The notes beneath the pieces were generated by a model. It saw only the letters and a list, made by a program, of their open reading frames with translations. It did not search any database and was not told the origin of the DNA. Positions 1 through 8,657 of a stretch of 22,084 bases of DNA are shown here, one piece after another. Origin of the DNA: Balamuthia mandrillaris (lineage: Eukaryota; Discosea; Longamoebia; Balamuthiidae); contig JAVKOQ010000640.1 in NCBI GenBank assembly GCA_031835245.1, positions 1-22,084 of the forward strand, read 5' to 3'. Within the stretch, counting starts at the first letter, position 1. The number at the start of each line of letters is the position of its first letter. The position numbers and the translations under genes were made by a program.

Positions 1-2
1 CG

Positions 3-56
3 GCCAACGAGCTGGAGCCTCTGTTGCGACTCCTGCCGCAAGAAACGACGCAGTAG
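3..56 (+). CDS. possible 3' end of an unidentified plus-strand gene
   Basis: The third frame from the left edge is open for 17 codons and ends in TAG. It reads ANELEPLLRLLPQETTQ, a leucine-rich, helix-like C-terminus. The other two plus frames look less protein-like and stay open past the AT-rich transition at about position 60. Base composition changes right after the stop, from GC-balanced to AT-rich, as expected at a gene end. The piece is too short to assign a family. It could also be chance. Confidence 0.3.
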   Translation, partial: ANELEPLLRLLPQETTQ

Positions 57-122
57 ATCACAAATTTTAAACATCCAATAGGAATTCAAAAAATATAATT
101 AAGTTTCCTTTAAACGGTAATC

Positions 123-147
123 TGACGTCATGTAATTACTATAAAAG
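123..147 (+). promoter_or_regulatory. candidate core promoter of the TDP2-like gene (CRE palindrome plus TATA-like box)
   Basis: A perfect TGACGTCA palindrome (123-130), the CRE/ATF-type bZIP site, lies 9 bp upstream of TATAAAAG (140-147). The TATA-like box is about 70 bp before the ATG at 217, a plausible distance for a start site and short 5' leader in a compact genome. Both motifs are seen directly; their use is inferred. Another TGACGTCA occurs near 20059-20066 inside an intron, so the palindrome alone is not proof. Confidence 0.35.
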
Positions 148-216
148 GGTATCTAGATCATTTAATGATCTGTTTTGGTAACGAAGAGCTGAAATTTTTA
201 ATACAGAAAGAAAGAG

Positions 217-1746
217 ATGAACGATAACACCTCTCCAACGCCTCCGCCGCCCCCGTCGCAACCACGCATTTGGCCAAATGGTACCAACGTGGCCTCTAAG
301 ATAAAACTTGCCACCAAACAGAGTCCTTCTTTCATCGGACCTCCTCCCGAAGCTATCGACTTTTCCGCTCCCTTATCGTTCACCTCGCTCCACCATGGCT
401 TCGTTTTCCACTCGGAACAAAACTGTTGGGTTCCCGTTTGTGCTTCTTCTTCTTCCTTTGCCGACCCAAAACCTCTTCCTCCATTCCGACAACGACCACA
501 GCCACAACTCACGCTTCGCGTCTTGACTTTCAATATAGACGGGCAAACGCCCTTTCGCCAAACAAGAACGAAGACGATGCTCCGCTGTTTGCTTCCTCGT
601 TGGGAGGCTGACATCATGGCCTTTCAGGAGGTTCGACAGGATGCGTTAGAGTGGTTGCTGGAGGATGGTTGGATACGGCAGCACTATTACGCTAGCGAGA
701 TACAGGTGGAGAACGCCGGTTTCCACAAGCGGGTCACCTTCTCTCGTTTTCCCTTTCAGCTCGTGTTGGACCATGCCCTTCATTCACACCGAGACCGAAC
801 CTTCCTCTTGACCCAAGTTTTGTTCTCTTCATCTTCTGGTTCTTCTTCTTCTTGTTCTTCTTCTTCTTGTTCTTCTTCTTCTTCTTCTTCTTCTTCTTCT
901 TCTGCTTCTTCTTCTTCTTCTTCTTCTTCTTCTTCTTCTTCTTCTTCTTCTTCTTCTTCTTCTTCTTCTTCTTCTTCTTCTTCTTCTTCTTCTTCTCTTT
1001 GGCCAACTTCCCGTGTTCTGTTGGCAAACCTGCATTTGGATCCAGGCGGCTATGAGGACGTTGCTCTTCGCCAAGACCAGATGCACACCGTAATGAAAGT
1101 GATGCGAGCGAAGCTCGATGACGAGGAAGAAGACCGGAGGACAACTGCAACGCTGCCGCGCGGCGATCCTCCTCCTGTTCTCGGCTTGATAGTGGGAGAC
1201 TTGAACGTCCTCAGAGGCGAAAAAGTTGTGGTCAAAGCACCTTCTTCTGCTTCTTCTTCAGCTGAAGAGAAGACCGAAGAAGACAAACAAACCTATGAAG
1301 ACTTGTGGCGCGCCATTCATGGCAAAAGCTCGAAAGGATATACCTATGACACTGTACGTGCCTCTGCTTTCTTCTTTCTTCTTCCTTCCTCTTCTTCTTC
1401 TTCCTCTTCTTCTCTTCGCTTGGTTCACATTGTGAAAAACAAAAAGGAACGAAACAGCTGGACAGACAAACAAACCCGAGACCACAGAAGCAAAGAGGGT
1501 CTGCCTTACATCAACCAACAAAGGCACGACCGCATGCTCATGGCTAAACAATGCTCAAACTCCTCTTTCGTTTGGTGCTGTTCGGACATCGAACTGGTCG
1601 CCACCGAGAGTTTGAAGCAAACGAAACAACGGTGGACGAACGAAAACGAAAAAGAGAAAGAAGAAGAAGAAGTGGCAGAAGATGTGTTCCCGTCGGATCA
1701 CTTTGGTTTGTTGGCAACGTTTCGTTTAACGGAGTATAAAGAATGA
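217..1746 (+). CDS. TDP2-like endonuclease/exonuclease/phosphatase family protein
   Basis: This is an EEP-fold Mg-dependent phosphodiesterase closest in layout to TDP2, which removes tyrosyl adducts from 5' DNA ends left by topoisomerase II. Motifs in order: TFNIDG (Asn about 106), FQEV (Glu about 138), NLHLD, GDLNV (Asp about 328), KGYTYDT, QRHDRML and FPSDHFGLL near the C-terminus. These match the TDP2 blocks NIDG, LQEV, GDTN, YTWDT, RFDRI and FPSDHWGLL, so all catalytic positions appear kept. The first 95 residues are Pro/Ser-rich and probably disordered. A run of about 58 Ser (residues 204-261) splits the domain. An in-phase intron probably spans 1354-1446 (donor GTACGT, pyrimidine tract, acceptor AAAAAG), giving 478 aa; an acceptor at 1497 is also in phase. 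Read through, the protein has 509 aa. The stop lies 30 bp from the convergent kinase gene's stop. The family is fairly sure; the exact substrate is inferred. Confidence 0.85.
   Translation: MNDNTSPTPPPPPSQPRIWPNGTNVASKIKLATKQSPSFIGPPPEAIDFSAPLSFTSLHHGFVFHSEQNCWVPVCASSSSFADPKPLPPFRQRPQPQLTLRVLTFNIDGQTPFRQTRTKTMLRCLLPRWEADIMAFQEVRQDALEWLLEDGWIRQHYYASEIQVENAGFHKRVTFSRFPFQLVLDHALHSHRDRTFLLTQVLFSSSSGSSSSCSSSSCSSSSSSSSSSSASSSSSSSSSSSSSSSSSSSSSSSSSSSSSSLWPTSRVLLANLHLDPGGYEDVALRQDQMHTVMKVMRAKLDDEEEDRRTTATLPRGDPPPVLGLIVGDLNVLRGEKVVVKAPSSASSSAEEKTEEDKQTYEDLWRAIHGKSSKGYTYDTVRASAFFFLLPSSSSSSSSSLRLVHIVKNKKERNSWTDKQTRDHRSKEGLPYINQQRHDRMLMAKQCSNSSFVWCCSDIELVATESLKQTKQRWTNENEKEKEEEEVAEDVFPSDHFGLLATFRLTEYKE
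826..999 (+). repeat. (TCT)n microsatellite encoding poly-serine inside the TDP2-like exon
   Basis: This is a nearly pure TCT tract of about 170 bp with a few GGT, TGT and GCT interruptions, read in frame as serine. It is probably exonic: no AG acceptor occurs between the tract and the conserved NLHLD motif at about 1027, so a canonical intron cannot remove it. Use of a single serine codon points to recent slippage. Confidence 0.9.
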
Positions 1747-1776
1747 AAGAAGTAAAGCATTGAAAATAGGTACATT

Positions 1777-2678
1777 TTATTTGTCGCTCTTGCTCTCATC
1801 GCCTGTTGTGGCTTCCTGTGGTTGCTTGCTCTTCGTGGTACTCTTCTTCTTCTTCTTCGTACTCTTCTTCTTGCTGTGCTTGTCGTTGATGTTATTGAGG
1901 TCTTCCTCTTTGTTGTTGTTGACGACTTCTTTGTTTTTATCGTCTTCCTTGTCTTCCACTTCTTTTTCATCATCAGGAAAACGAGGAGTCGCACCAAAAG
2001 GAACGTCTTCTGGGAAGAACTCGTTTGGGTCGATCTCTCCCTCCTCTGCTTCCTGCAAGGAAGAGGAGGAAGAGACGGAAGGAGGAAGCTGATTACGATG
2101 AAAAGTTGTTGCCAGTAGTGTTGAAGACTTTGCAGGTTTGTTTCCGTCCTTTTGCGCTTCGATTTTGTTGTTCTCTGAAGATGAAGAAGCAGAAGAAAGA
2201 GAAGGGGAAGGAAAAGAAGGCCGTGGCATGGAAGCAGAATCAAAAGAAGGTGAAGAAGGAGAAGAGGAGGTATCATTTGATAAAGCAGCAAATGCCGCTT
2301 CCATTTGTTGTTGCTGCAAAGTGAGATACTGCTGTTGTTGGAGCAGCTGTTGGTGTTGCTGAGCGAGCAGAGCTTGCTCTTTGAGTTGATCCGCTTTGAG
2401 TTTGGTTTCGTGTATGTTGGTCACAGGCGGCCGAATCCGTATTGGTTGGTGCGGTGAAAACACAGGTACCGTCTTTGTTTTGTTTTTTGTAACAAGCAAG
2501 AAAATGAGGAAAAAGAAAGGAGCAAGAAGAAATAAGAAGAGCTACCTCAGGAAGAGAAGGCATGGTAAAGGGTAATGAGAGAGTAGCCGCTCGTTTATAG
2601 AACTTTCGGAGGTTCTTGAACAGTTGTTGGTAGTAAGTAATAAGTGGCTTCAATGCATACATTTGTTCCGCATCTATA

Positions 2679-2716
<38 letters not shown>

Positions 2717-5707
2717 AGAAACAACCAAGCAAACAAATAAAATACAAAGGAAAGGAAACGTACAAATAAGTTTGGAAAAAATGTAAGTGCTGATAAGGAA
2801 AAGGGAATAAGCCTCCTGCAACAAAGGAACAATACAGCTGATAAACGAAGATGGAGACTCTCCTCCCTTAAATATAAGATCCCCTAAGGTTGTTATGTCG
2901 GAGAGCAAGTCCAATGCTTGTGCCGCCACTTCCTTGCTGTGAAATCCAATAGTTTTTTCGTAAGGAGAGAAGATTGGATAAGAACAGATTTAAAGAAATA
3001 CATTATGACAAGAGAAGAGCAACGTACCTGACAGGAGTTCCATCACCGACGCTGAAACTCATGCCAGCACTTAACATGGAGACGAAGAAGGTATCCAGAG
3101 AGTAGTTACCTTCGTATTGTGGATGCAGGCTATGGAATTGAAGCTTTTTAATGATGTAAACTGCATATTCTCCAATAATTCGTGAGGCTTTGGAAAATCG
3201 GTTTGGTTGGTTTAGTGTGTTTTGATAAATGTCAGTTCTCTATTAATAGAGAATAAAAAAAAATCGAAAGAACGAAAGAACAAAGGAAGAAGAAGATATC
3301 GTACATGTGGTAATGCCTTGCTGTTGGTGATTAAGGAAATGAGTGTTAAGGTTTGTGAAGTACTGTATGTTGTTAGACGCTTCCGCTAATATCTGTTTTA
3401 TCAATTGGTACAAACGCTCTCAGAAATTCGAAAAAAGAGACAGGAAAAAAGAGAAGTCAAAAAGAAAAGAGGATAAGTACCGATGGATGTCCTTCGCTCA
3501 TGAGAACGTGAAGCACCGCAAGCGACTTGAAGTAAACCAAAGAATGTCCTAAAGTCAGCCGCGACACGATATCCAAAGTGCTAATAGACCCTTGTATTGT
3601 CCAGGAAAGTGTGATGGCGTTTTGCAGCTGTTGCATGTCCATATGGAGTGTTTGAGGCGTCGTGGCTTCCGCCAAACAAAGACAGTATTGTTCCACCACT
3701 GAAGGTTGAGATGATTGTTGTGGTTGTTGCTCTCCCGTTGTTGATGAGGGAAGAGAAGGGGAGGAAGACTCAGGAGTAGAAGGAGGTGTCGCGGCTGTTT
3801 GCGAAACATCGACATTGTTAGCGGTAATGTCCGCAGAGGAAGAAGCAGAAGAAGGAAGAGAAGGAGATGATGCGGACAAAGGAGCATCTGCTAAGTTCGA
3901 TGCGGATCGAGGTGTTGCTGGGGAAGATGACGATTTCGTCGCTACTTCGGCAGAGGCAGAGGGAGAGGGCGAAGAAGAGGATGAAGGAGAGGCCTCTTTG
4001 CTTCCTCTTTGGTTGGCCCTTTGTTCCCTCTCTAAACTTCTTTTACCCGCTGGAACGGAGTACTGAAGTTGTCTTCTTGCTCTCTCTCCGCTGCTGCTTG
4101 CTTCCATCATCTCTTTCGACTGTGGTGAGTCCACAGAAAAACGTCTGCTACTCCCTTTGCTATGTTGTCTCTTGTCTGTAGAAGAAGAAGACGAAGAGGA
4201 GGAAGATTTTGACGGAGTTGTTACTGTCTCTACAGAAGACAATGTGGTTTCATCTGGAGAAGTTCTGTTGTTATCCTCCTTATCTCTCTTATTCTCTTTC
4301 TTCTTTTTCTTAGTGGGAGTGGCAACAGGAGTCGCGGCGTTCTTTTGTTTGGTGCTGCTGGATAGGTGTTTCTTCTTTTTGCCTTTGAGCGCAGAGGGTT
4401 CTGGCGTTGGCGGCGCAGAGAGAGAAGGAGGAAGCTCCGCGTGTGCGCTATCATCATCGACGATAAACGTAAGCCCTTTGCCTTTCTTCAAAGCCATCGT
4501 TAATGATCTTCTTTTAGATTTCTTTTCTTCCTTTGACGAAGAAGGGGTTTCATTGCCGTCTTTGTCTTTAGTTTGTTGTTGATCTTTGTCTTTGTTCTTG
4601 TGTTTATGTTTGAACAAGTTGCCGCCATGTTCTTTAAGCTTGAATATGTTGTGCTTCTTTCCTGACTTCCTTAAAGCAGAAGACGAAGCAGAAGATGGTA
4701 TCGCTTCTCTTTCTTCTCCCTCTTTTCCTTCTCCTTTGCTTTTTTCCCCTCTTGTTTCTTTCGCTGCAGAAGAAGCAGCTACCTCTGATGATCCTCCTCC
4801 ATCTTCCTTCTTCTTTCGATGATGCCCAGAAGGTGTTTTCTTAGAAGGAGAAGACGGTGGCGAAGCAGAAGGAGCAGACGCAGAGGTCACTATCGGCGAA
4901 GATGGAGTAATTTGAATTTGAGGCAATGTTGTAGATGTTGATGCCTCAACAGCCGCAGACGAAGCCATGGTTGATGGTCGCGTGTTATTGTTTTCATGCC
5001 AATCCAGCATTGAAAACAAAGTAGAATTCACCTCCGGGGAGTTATTGTTGGGAGAAGAAGAGAGAGAGTTTTCCGGAGAAGAAGCAGACATGGGGAGTGT
5101 AGAACTCATTTTGAGACCTTCCTTTCGTTTTTGCTTATGGTGAGCACTAGGCTTTTTTTCTCTGCGTCTCGGAGAGGCAGAAGGAGAAGGTCCGTTGGAA
5201 GAAGAGGAGGAACCAGAAGTCTTTTTGCTCTTGCTGCCGCTGCTTTTTCCAACAAACTCTGTAGAGGCGCGTTTTACTTTGTGAGTTCTCTTGCCGCTGA
5301 AGCCATTATTATCGTTGCTTGATGAAGAACTGGCGGACTGCTTTCTCTGTTGCTGCTGTTGCTTTAACGCAGCAGCTGTGGGAAATAAAAGGTGATCGTC
5401 ATCATCGGAGAGAGAAAGAAAATCTTCGTTCATTGTGGAAGCTAAGCTTGGTGGTTCGATCACTTTCTCATGAGCAATTTTCTGTATTTTTTTTTAAGAA
5501 TAGAAGGTGAGACCAAAAACAACCAAAACAAAATAATGAAAGTAATAAAAGTACCACAACAGGACATTCTACTCCTCTGAGTTTGGAAACACAGCTCAAG
5601 ACTTCAAAGATCTCCGGCCGCTTATCAGGATCAGGGTTCAAAATAAATTCTACGGTTTATCCGACGGCGGATTTCCGGAATAAGTAAGCAAGAAAGACCA
5701 AACAGGA

Positions 5708-5738
<31 letters not shown>

Positions 5739-5990
5739 AGAGAGGAAGAGCGGAGAGCGGGAGAGATTGCAGAAAGAAGAGAGCCTAAAGCGAGATACAA
5801 ACTTATGAGACTGTGAAGAGTCTTAGTGTAAGGCGAATCCTCGGGTATAGTGTAGTTAACATTCAAGATCTGAAGCTGACTGTTCTCTTCGAAGGGAGTC
5901 TCCAAGAACATAAGTTTGTACAACAAGCAACCCAATGCCTTTCAAAAACAAAATAAATAAATTTCAAAGAATAAAACGAACAAGAAAATT

Positions 5991-6033
<43 letters not shown>

Positions 6034-6958
6034 CCAAACGTCAACTTTGTGATTGATTGTTTTATGTCCATACAAGTCAAGCATCTCCGGGGCACGATAC
6101 GGCACAGTGGTATACTTTTGAATGTTGTCTTCCACCCAACTTATTTCCTTCTGTGTATTGGGCGTCATGACTACAGTAGTGGCACTTCCAAAGTCACAAA
6201 CTTTGCAGGTGCCGTCCTCCATTACCAACACATTCTCCACTTTCAAGTCACGATGAGCAATGGGAGGGTTTTGATTGTGCAGGTGCGCGACGGCCTCGCA
6301 GACGTCGGAGAAGATGGCAAGGACTCTGCTTTGTGAGAAGCGTTTGCCTTGTTGCAACAGCTCTGTCAATTGTTGTACCAACTCTTGGCCTTTGGTTGTT
6401 TGTTTGTTTGGAGAGCGCAGATGAGGGACCAGCTTGGAGAGTGAACGAGAGAATACAGAAGGAGAGAAAAGAAAGAGGGAAGAGAAGGAAAGAAACGAAG
6501 AAGATAAAGAGGAGAAGGAGCAAAGAGATTACCCGGACAATATTCCATAAGGATATAGATTTCGTCAAACTCGGACTGGGTGCCTTGCTTCGAGCCTGCT
6601 TTAATGGTGGCTTCGTCAATAAACTTTACAATGTTTTTGTGCGGTGGCAAGTTTTTCTGTAATACACAAAGTGAGAAAGAGACACAATAACGAAAGAGGA
6701 GATAGCGCGAAGTGAAACCATTAGATTGACTTCATGAAGAATGTTTTCAACTTCTGTTTCGCCGGATACTAACATCCGCTTCAAAGCATACAAGTTGCCT
6801 GTGCCCACTTCCTTCACCAGAAAGACAAACGAATAGCCACCTTTATAAAGAAAGAGCAAGAAAGCACAAAGAACGAAGAACGAAGACATTAGAACAGGCG
6901 AAAGAGGAGAGAGAGCGCGCGCGCGCGAGAGGGAGAGAGAGAGAGCGAGAGAGAGCGA

Positions 6959-7022
<64 letters not shown>

Positions 7023-7179
7023 AGAGAAAAAGTAGGGCAAGCGAAAAGGAAAGAAGAGAAGATCGGAGGGAGGAAGCAAGAGAGGGAGGGAAGAAGTGAA
7101 CAAAAGTAGTAGCAGGAGAAGAAGAAGCAGAAAAAGAACAAGAACAAGAAGAACGGAAGAAGTAGAAGAATAACAAAGA

Positions 7180-7222
<43 letters not shown>

Positions 7223-7339
7223 AGAAGAGAGGAAAAAGAAGATACAAAAAAACAAACAAAACGAACCTTCCCCCAGTTGCTTCACTATTTCTACCTTCCT
7301 GTTGCCAATCTTCAACTTCCTGCCTTGTATATTTCCCAT
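1777..7339 (-). CDS. NAK-family (AAK1/GAK-like) Ser/Thr kinase with C-terminal ANTH domain
   Basis: Twelve exons join in phase: 7339-7267, 6840-6719, 6656-6533, 6389-6034, 5938-5803, 5649-5555, 5481-3481, 3416-3305, 3187-3028, 2936-2764, 2673-2546, 2472-1777, giving 1391 aa. The kinase domain (about 17-300) has GEGGYSFVFLV, ALKRM (Lys45), AHRDLK (Asp154), DFG (172-174) and the NAK signature TTVPYRAPEMLDLYG. NAK kinases phosphorylate clathrin adaptor mu subunits. Residues about 303-895 are low-complexity Ser/Lys-rich linker. Residues 898 to about 1160 form an ANTH fold: LAEATTPQTL, YFKSLAVLHVLMSEG, SRIIGEYAVYIIKKL and YYQQLFKNLRKFY. The tail (1161-1391) is Gln-rich, then acidic/Ser, with DVPFG-type peptides that could bind adaptors. 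The start MGNIQG would allow N-myristoylation. Exon 8 and 9 borders rest on phase and the ANTH alignment. Kinase, ANTH and fusion are seen; endocytic function is inferred from the families. Confidence 0.93.
2681..2712 (-). repeat. (TC)n microsatellite in kinase intron 10
   Basis: This is a pure GA run on the plus strand, hence TC in the transcript. It sits directly before the ATTATAG acceptor of exon 11, where it forms the polypyrimidine tract of a 90-bp intron. Confidence 0.9.
5709..5751 (-). repeat. (TC)n microsatellite in kinase intron 5
   Basis: An interrupted GA tract on the plus strand (TC in the transcript) lies inside the 153-bp intron 5650-5802, upstream of the acceptor ACCGTAG. Confidence 0.85.
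5994..6030 (-). repeat. (TC)n microsatellite at the start of kinase intron 4
   Basis: This pure GA run on the plus strand begins three bases inside the donor GTAC of intron 4 (5939-6033). TC dinucleotides in the transcript therefore follow the splice donor directly, and about 40% of the 95-bp intron is repeat. Confidence 0.9.
6908..7020 (-). repeat. long (TC)n microsatellite in kinase intron 1
   Basis: This interrupted GA tract of about 110 bp on the plus strand (TC in the transcript) contains a short (GC)n patch near 6916-6926. It is one of two large pyrimidine repeats in intron 1 (6841-7266, 426 bp), the longest intron in the window. The tract creates long open frames of Ser/Leu repeats that are not genes. 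Confidence 0.9.
7183..7219 (-). repeat. second (TC)n microsatellite in kinase intron 1
   Basis: This pure GA run on the plus strand (TC in the transcript) lies about 50 bp after the donor GTTCGT of intron 1. Confidence 0.9.
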
Positions 7340-7994
7340 TTTGTTTTCTCAAAAAAAAATCTGTTCGTGTTTCGTTCTTGCACTTGTAGAGGTTACATCA
7401 AACAAAAAAAAAGGATTTTAGTGGACAACCTTCTAGGGAAAAAAAAATACAATCAAATCAGATCAGATGAATTCGATATAAAAACATTAAAAAAATTTTG
7501 GGAGAAAAAAAACATAACCCGAAACTTAAAAAAAAAACGTACACTGCACTTCAAACAAAAAAAACCGATCAACAACGACAACCGGTTTATCCTCTTTCTA
7601 AACGAGGAGATATCTTCCTCCTTTCCACGCACCCCAGGCCTAGGAATAATCACTGGTCACCCCTCCCCGCAAATCTCTTCTCTCCTCCCCTCTTTTGTTT
7701 TTTTTTGTTGCTTCTCTCCCCAACTTTTTTTCTGTTATGAGTCGGGTGGTTGACAATTATTTAAATAATCTGGGACGGATGAATTCAAAGCACCAATCAT
7801 AAATCATAAAGCTACAATTTGTTTTCCATAAATAGAATATGATCTAGATTGATCATGAATAATTTCGATGAATTTTTTGCTTTTCTTTGTCGCTATTTTT
7901 CGATTGTCGCGGATGCGCAGCAAGGAATTGTGTGATTTGGGAAGTTATAAAATGGTGTCTAGTAGGGGAATGGGGAGAAAAGCACGTTTATCAT
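7340..7994. other. AT-rich intergenic region upstream of the kinase gene
   Basis: This region is AT-rich with many A-runs on the plus strand. It contains the upstream region and presumably the promoter of the minus-strand kinase gene. CpGs occur at ordinary frequency, unlike in the island that begins further right. I see no convincing TATA box in the right place and no protein with recognisable features. Confidence 0.5.
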
Positions 7995-8657
7995 ATGGAC
8001 AGAGAAACACAGGCAGCTGCCGTGAAACATGCCGCACCACCATTCGCCAACCTAAACGGAGAAAACACGCACCGATATGAAGGCCTTGCCACGAGAGGGA
8101 GACACACCACGCCAGAGTTGTTCATGGTATTGTTTTCTTCTTTCTACGCCCTTCTTCCTGCTTGCTTACTCTATACTTCATACTCCCTCCTCCCTCCCTC
8201 CCTCCCCCTCCCTCCCTCCCTCCCTCCTCCCTCCCTCCCTCCCTCCCTCCTCCTCCTCCTCCCTCCCTCCCTCCCTCCCTCCCTCCCTCCCTCCTCCCTC
8301 CCTCCCCTCCCTCCCTCCTCCCTCCCTCCCTCCTCCTCCTCCCTCCCTCCTCCCTCCTCCCTCCCTCCCTCCCTCCTCCCTCCCTCCCTCCTCCCTCCCT
8401 CCTCCCTCCTCCCTCCCTCCCTCCTCCCTCCCTCCCTCCTCCCTCCCTCCCTCCCTCCTCCTCCCTCCCTCCCTCCTCTTCCCTCCTCCCTCCCTCCCTT
8501 CCCTCCCTCCCTCCCTCCCTCCCTCCCTCCTCCTCCTCCCCTCCCTCCCTCCTTTCCCTCCCTCCTTCCCTCCCCTCCTCCTCTCCCACCCTCTCCTCTC
8601 CCTCTCTCTCCTGTTTTTTTGATCCAACAGACCTTCACTGTCAGCTCTCGGCCCTAA
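7995..8657 (+). CDS. speculative two-exon small protein gene
   Basis: The frame from ATG 7995 is open and looks protein-like before the low-complexity tract ([17 protein letters not shown], then [18 protein letters not shown]). It meets a GTATTG donor after 8126. A CAACAG acceptor at 8630, preceded by 430 bp of pure pyrimidine and a T-run, is in phase and would give TFTVSSRP and a stop, 52 aa in all. An exon read in another frame after 8630 ([19 protein letters not shown]) is an alternative continuation. I recognise no family. Against it: tiny product, and the conserved-looking part may be chance. Confidence 0.15.
   Translation: MDRETQAAAVKHAAPPFANLNGENTHRYEGLATRGRHTTPELFMVLFSSFYALLPACLLYTSYSLLPPSLPLPPSLPPPSLPPSLLLLLPPSLPPSLPPSSLPPLPPSSLPPSSSSLPPPSSLPPSLLPPSLLPPSSLLPPSLLPPSLLPPSLPPPPSLPPLPSSLPPFPPSLPPSLPPPPPLPPSFPSLLPSPPPLPPSPLPLSPVFLIQQTFTVSSRP
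8178..8610 (+). repeat. 433-bp CCT/CCCT pyrimidine tract
   Basis: The plus strand is almost entirely C and T, built from irregular CCT and CCCT steps; the minus strand is purine only. Such homopurine-homopyrimidine DNA with mirror symmetry can form triplex (H-DNA). The long Pro/Ser and Gly/Arg/Glu open frames it creates on both strands are repeat artefacts. It marks the left edge of the CpG-poor island. Confidence 0.95.

Noticed and set aside
734-1150. Minus-strand Lys-rich and Arg-rich open frames opposite the poly-Ser tract
   Set aside because: They are AGA/GAA/AAG readings of the microsatellite and overlap the well-supported TDP2-like exon.
3815-5510. Several plus-strand ORFs opposite kinase exon 7
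   Set aside because: They are antisense readings of Ser/Lys-rich low-complexity coding sequence; the minus frame is open for 2 kb and joins in phase on both sides.
6626-7352. Long minus-strand Ser/Leu frames of 95-237 codons
   Set aside because: They are read-through of kinase exon 1 into the TC-rich intron 1; the kinase glycine loop is only restored by splicing 7267 to 6840.
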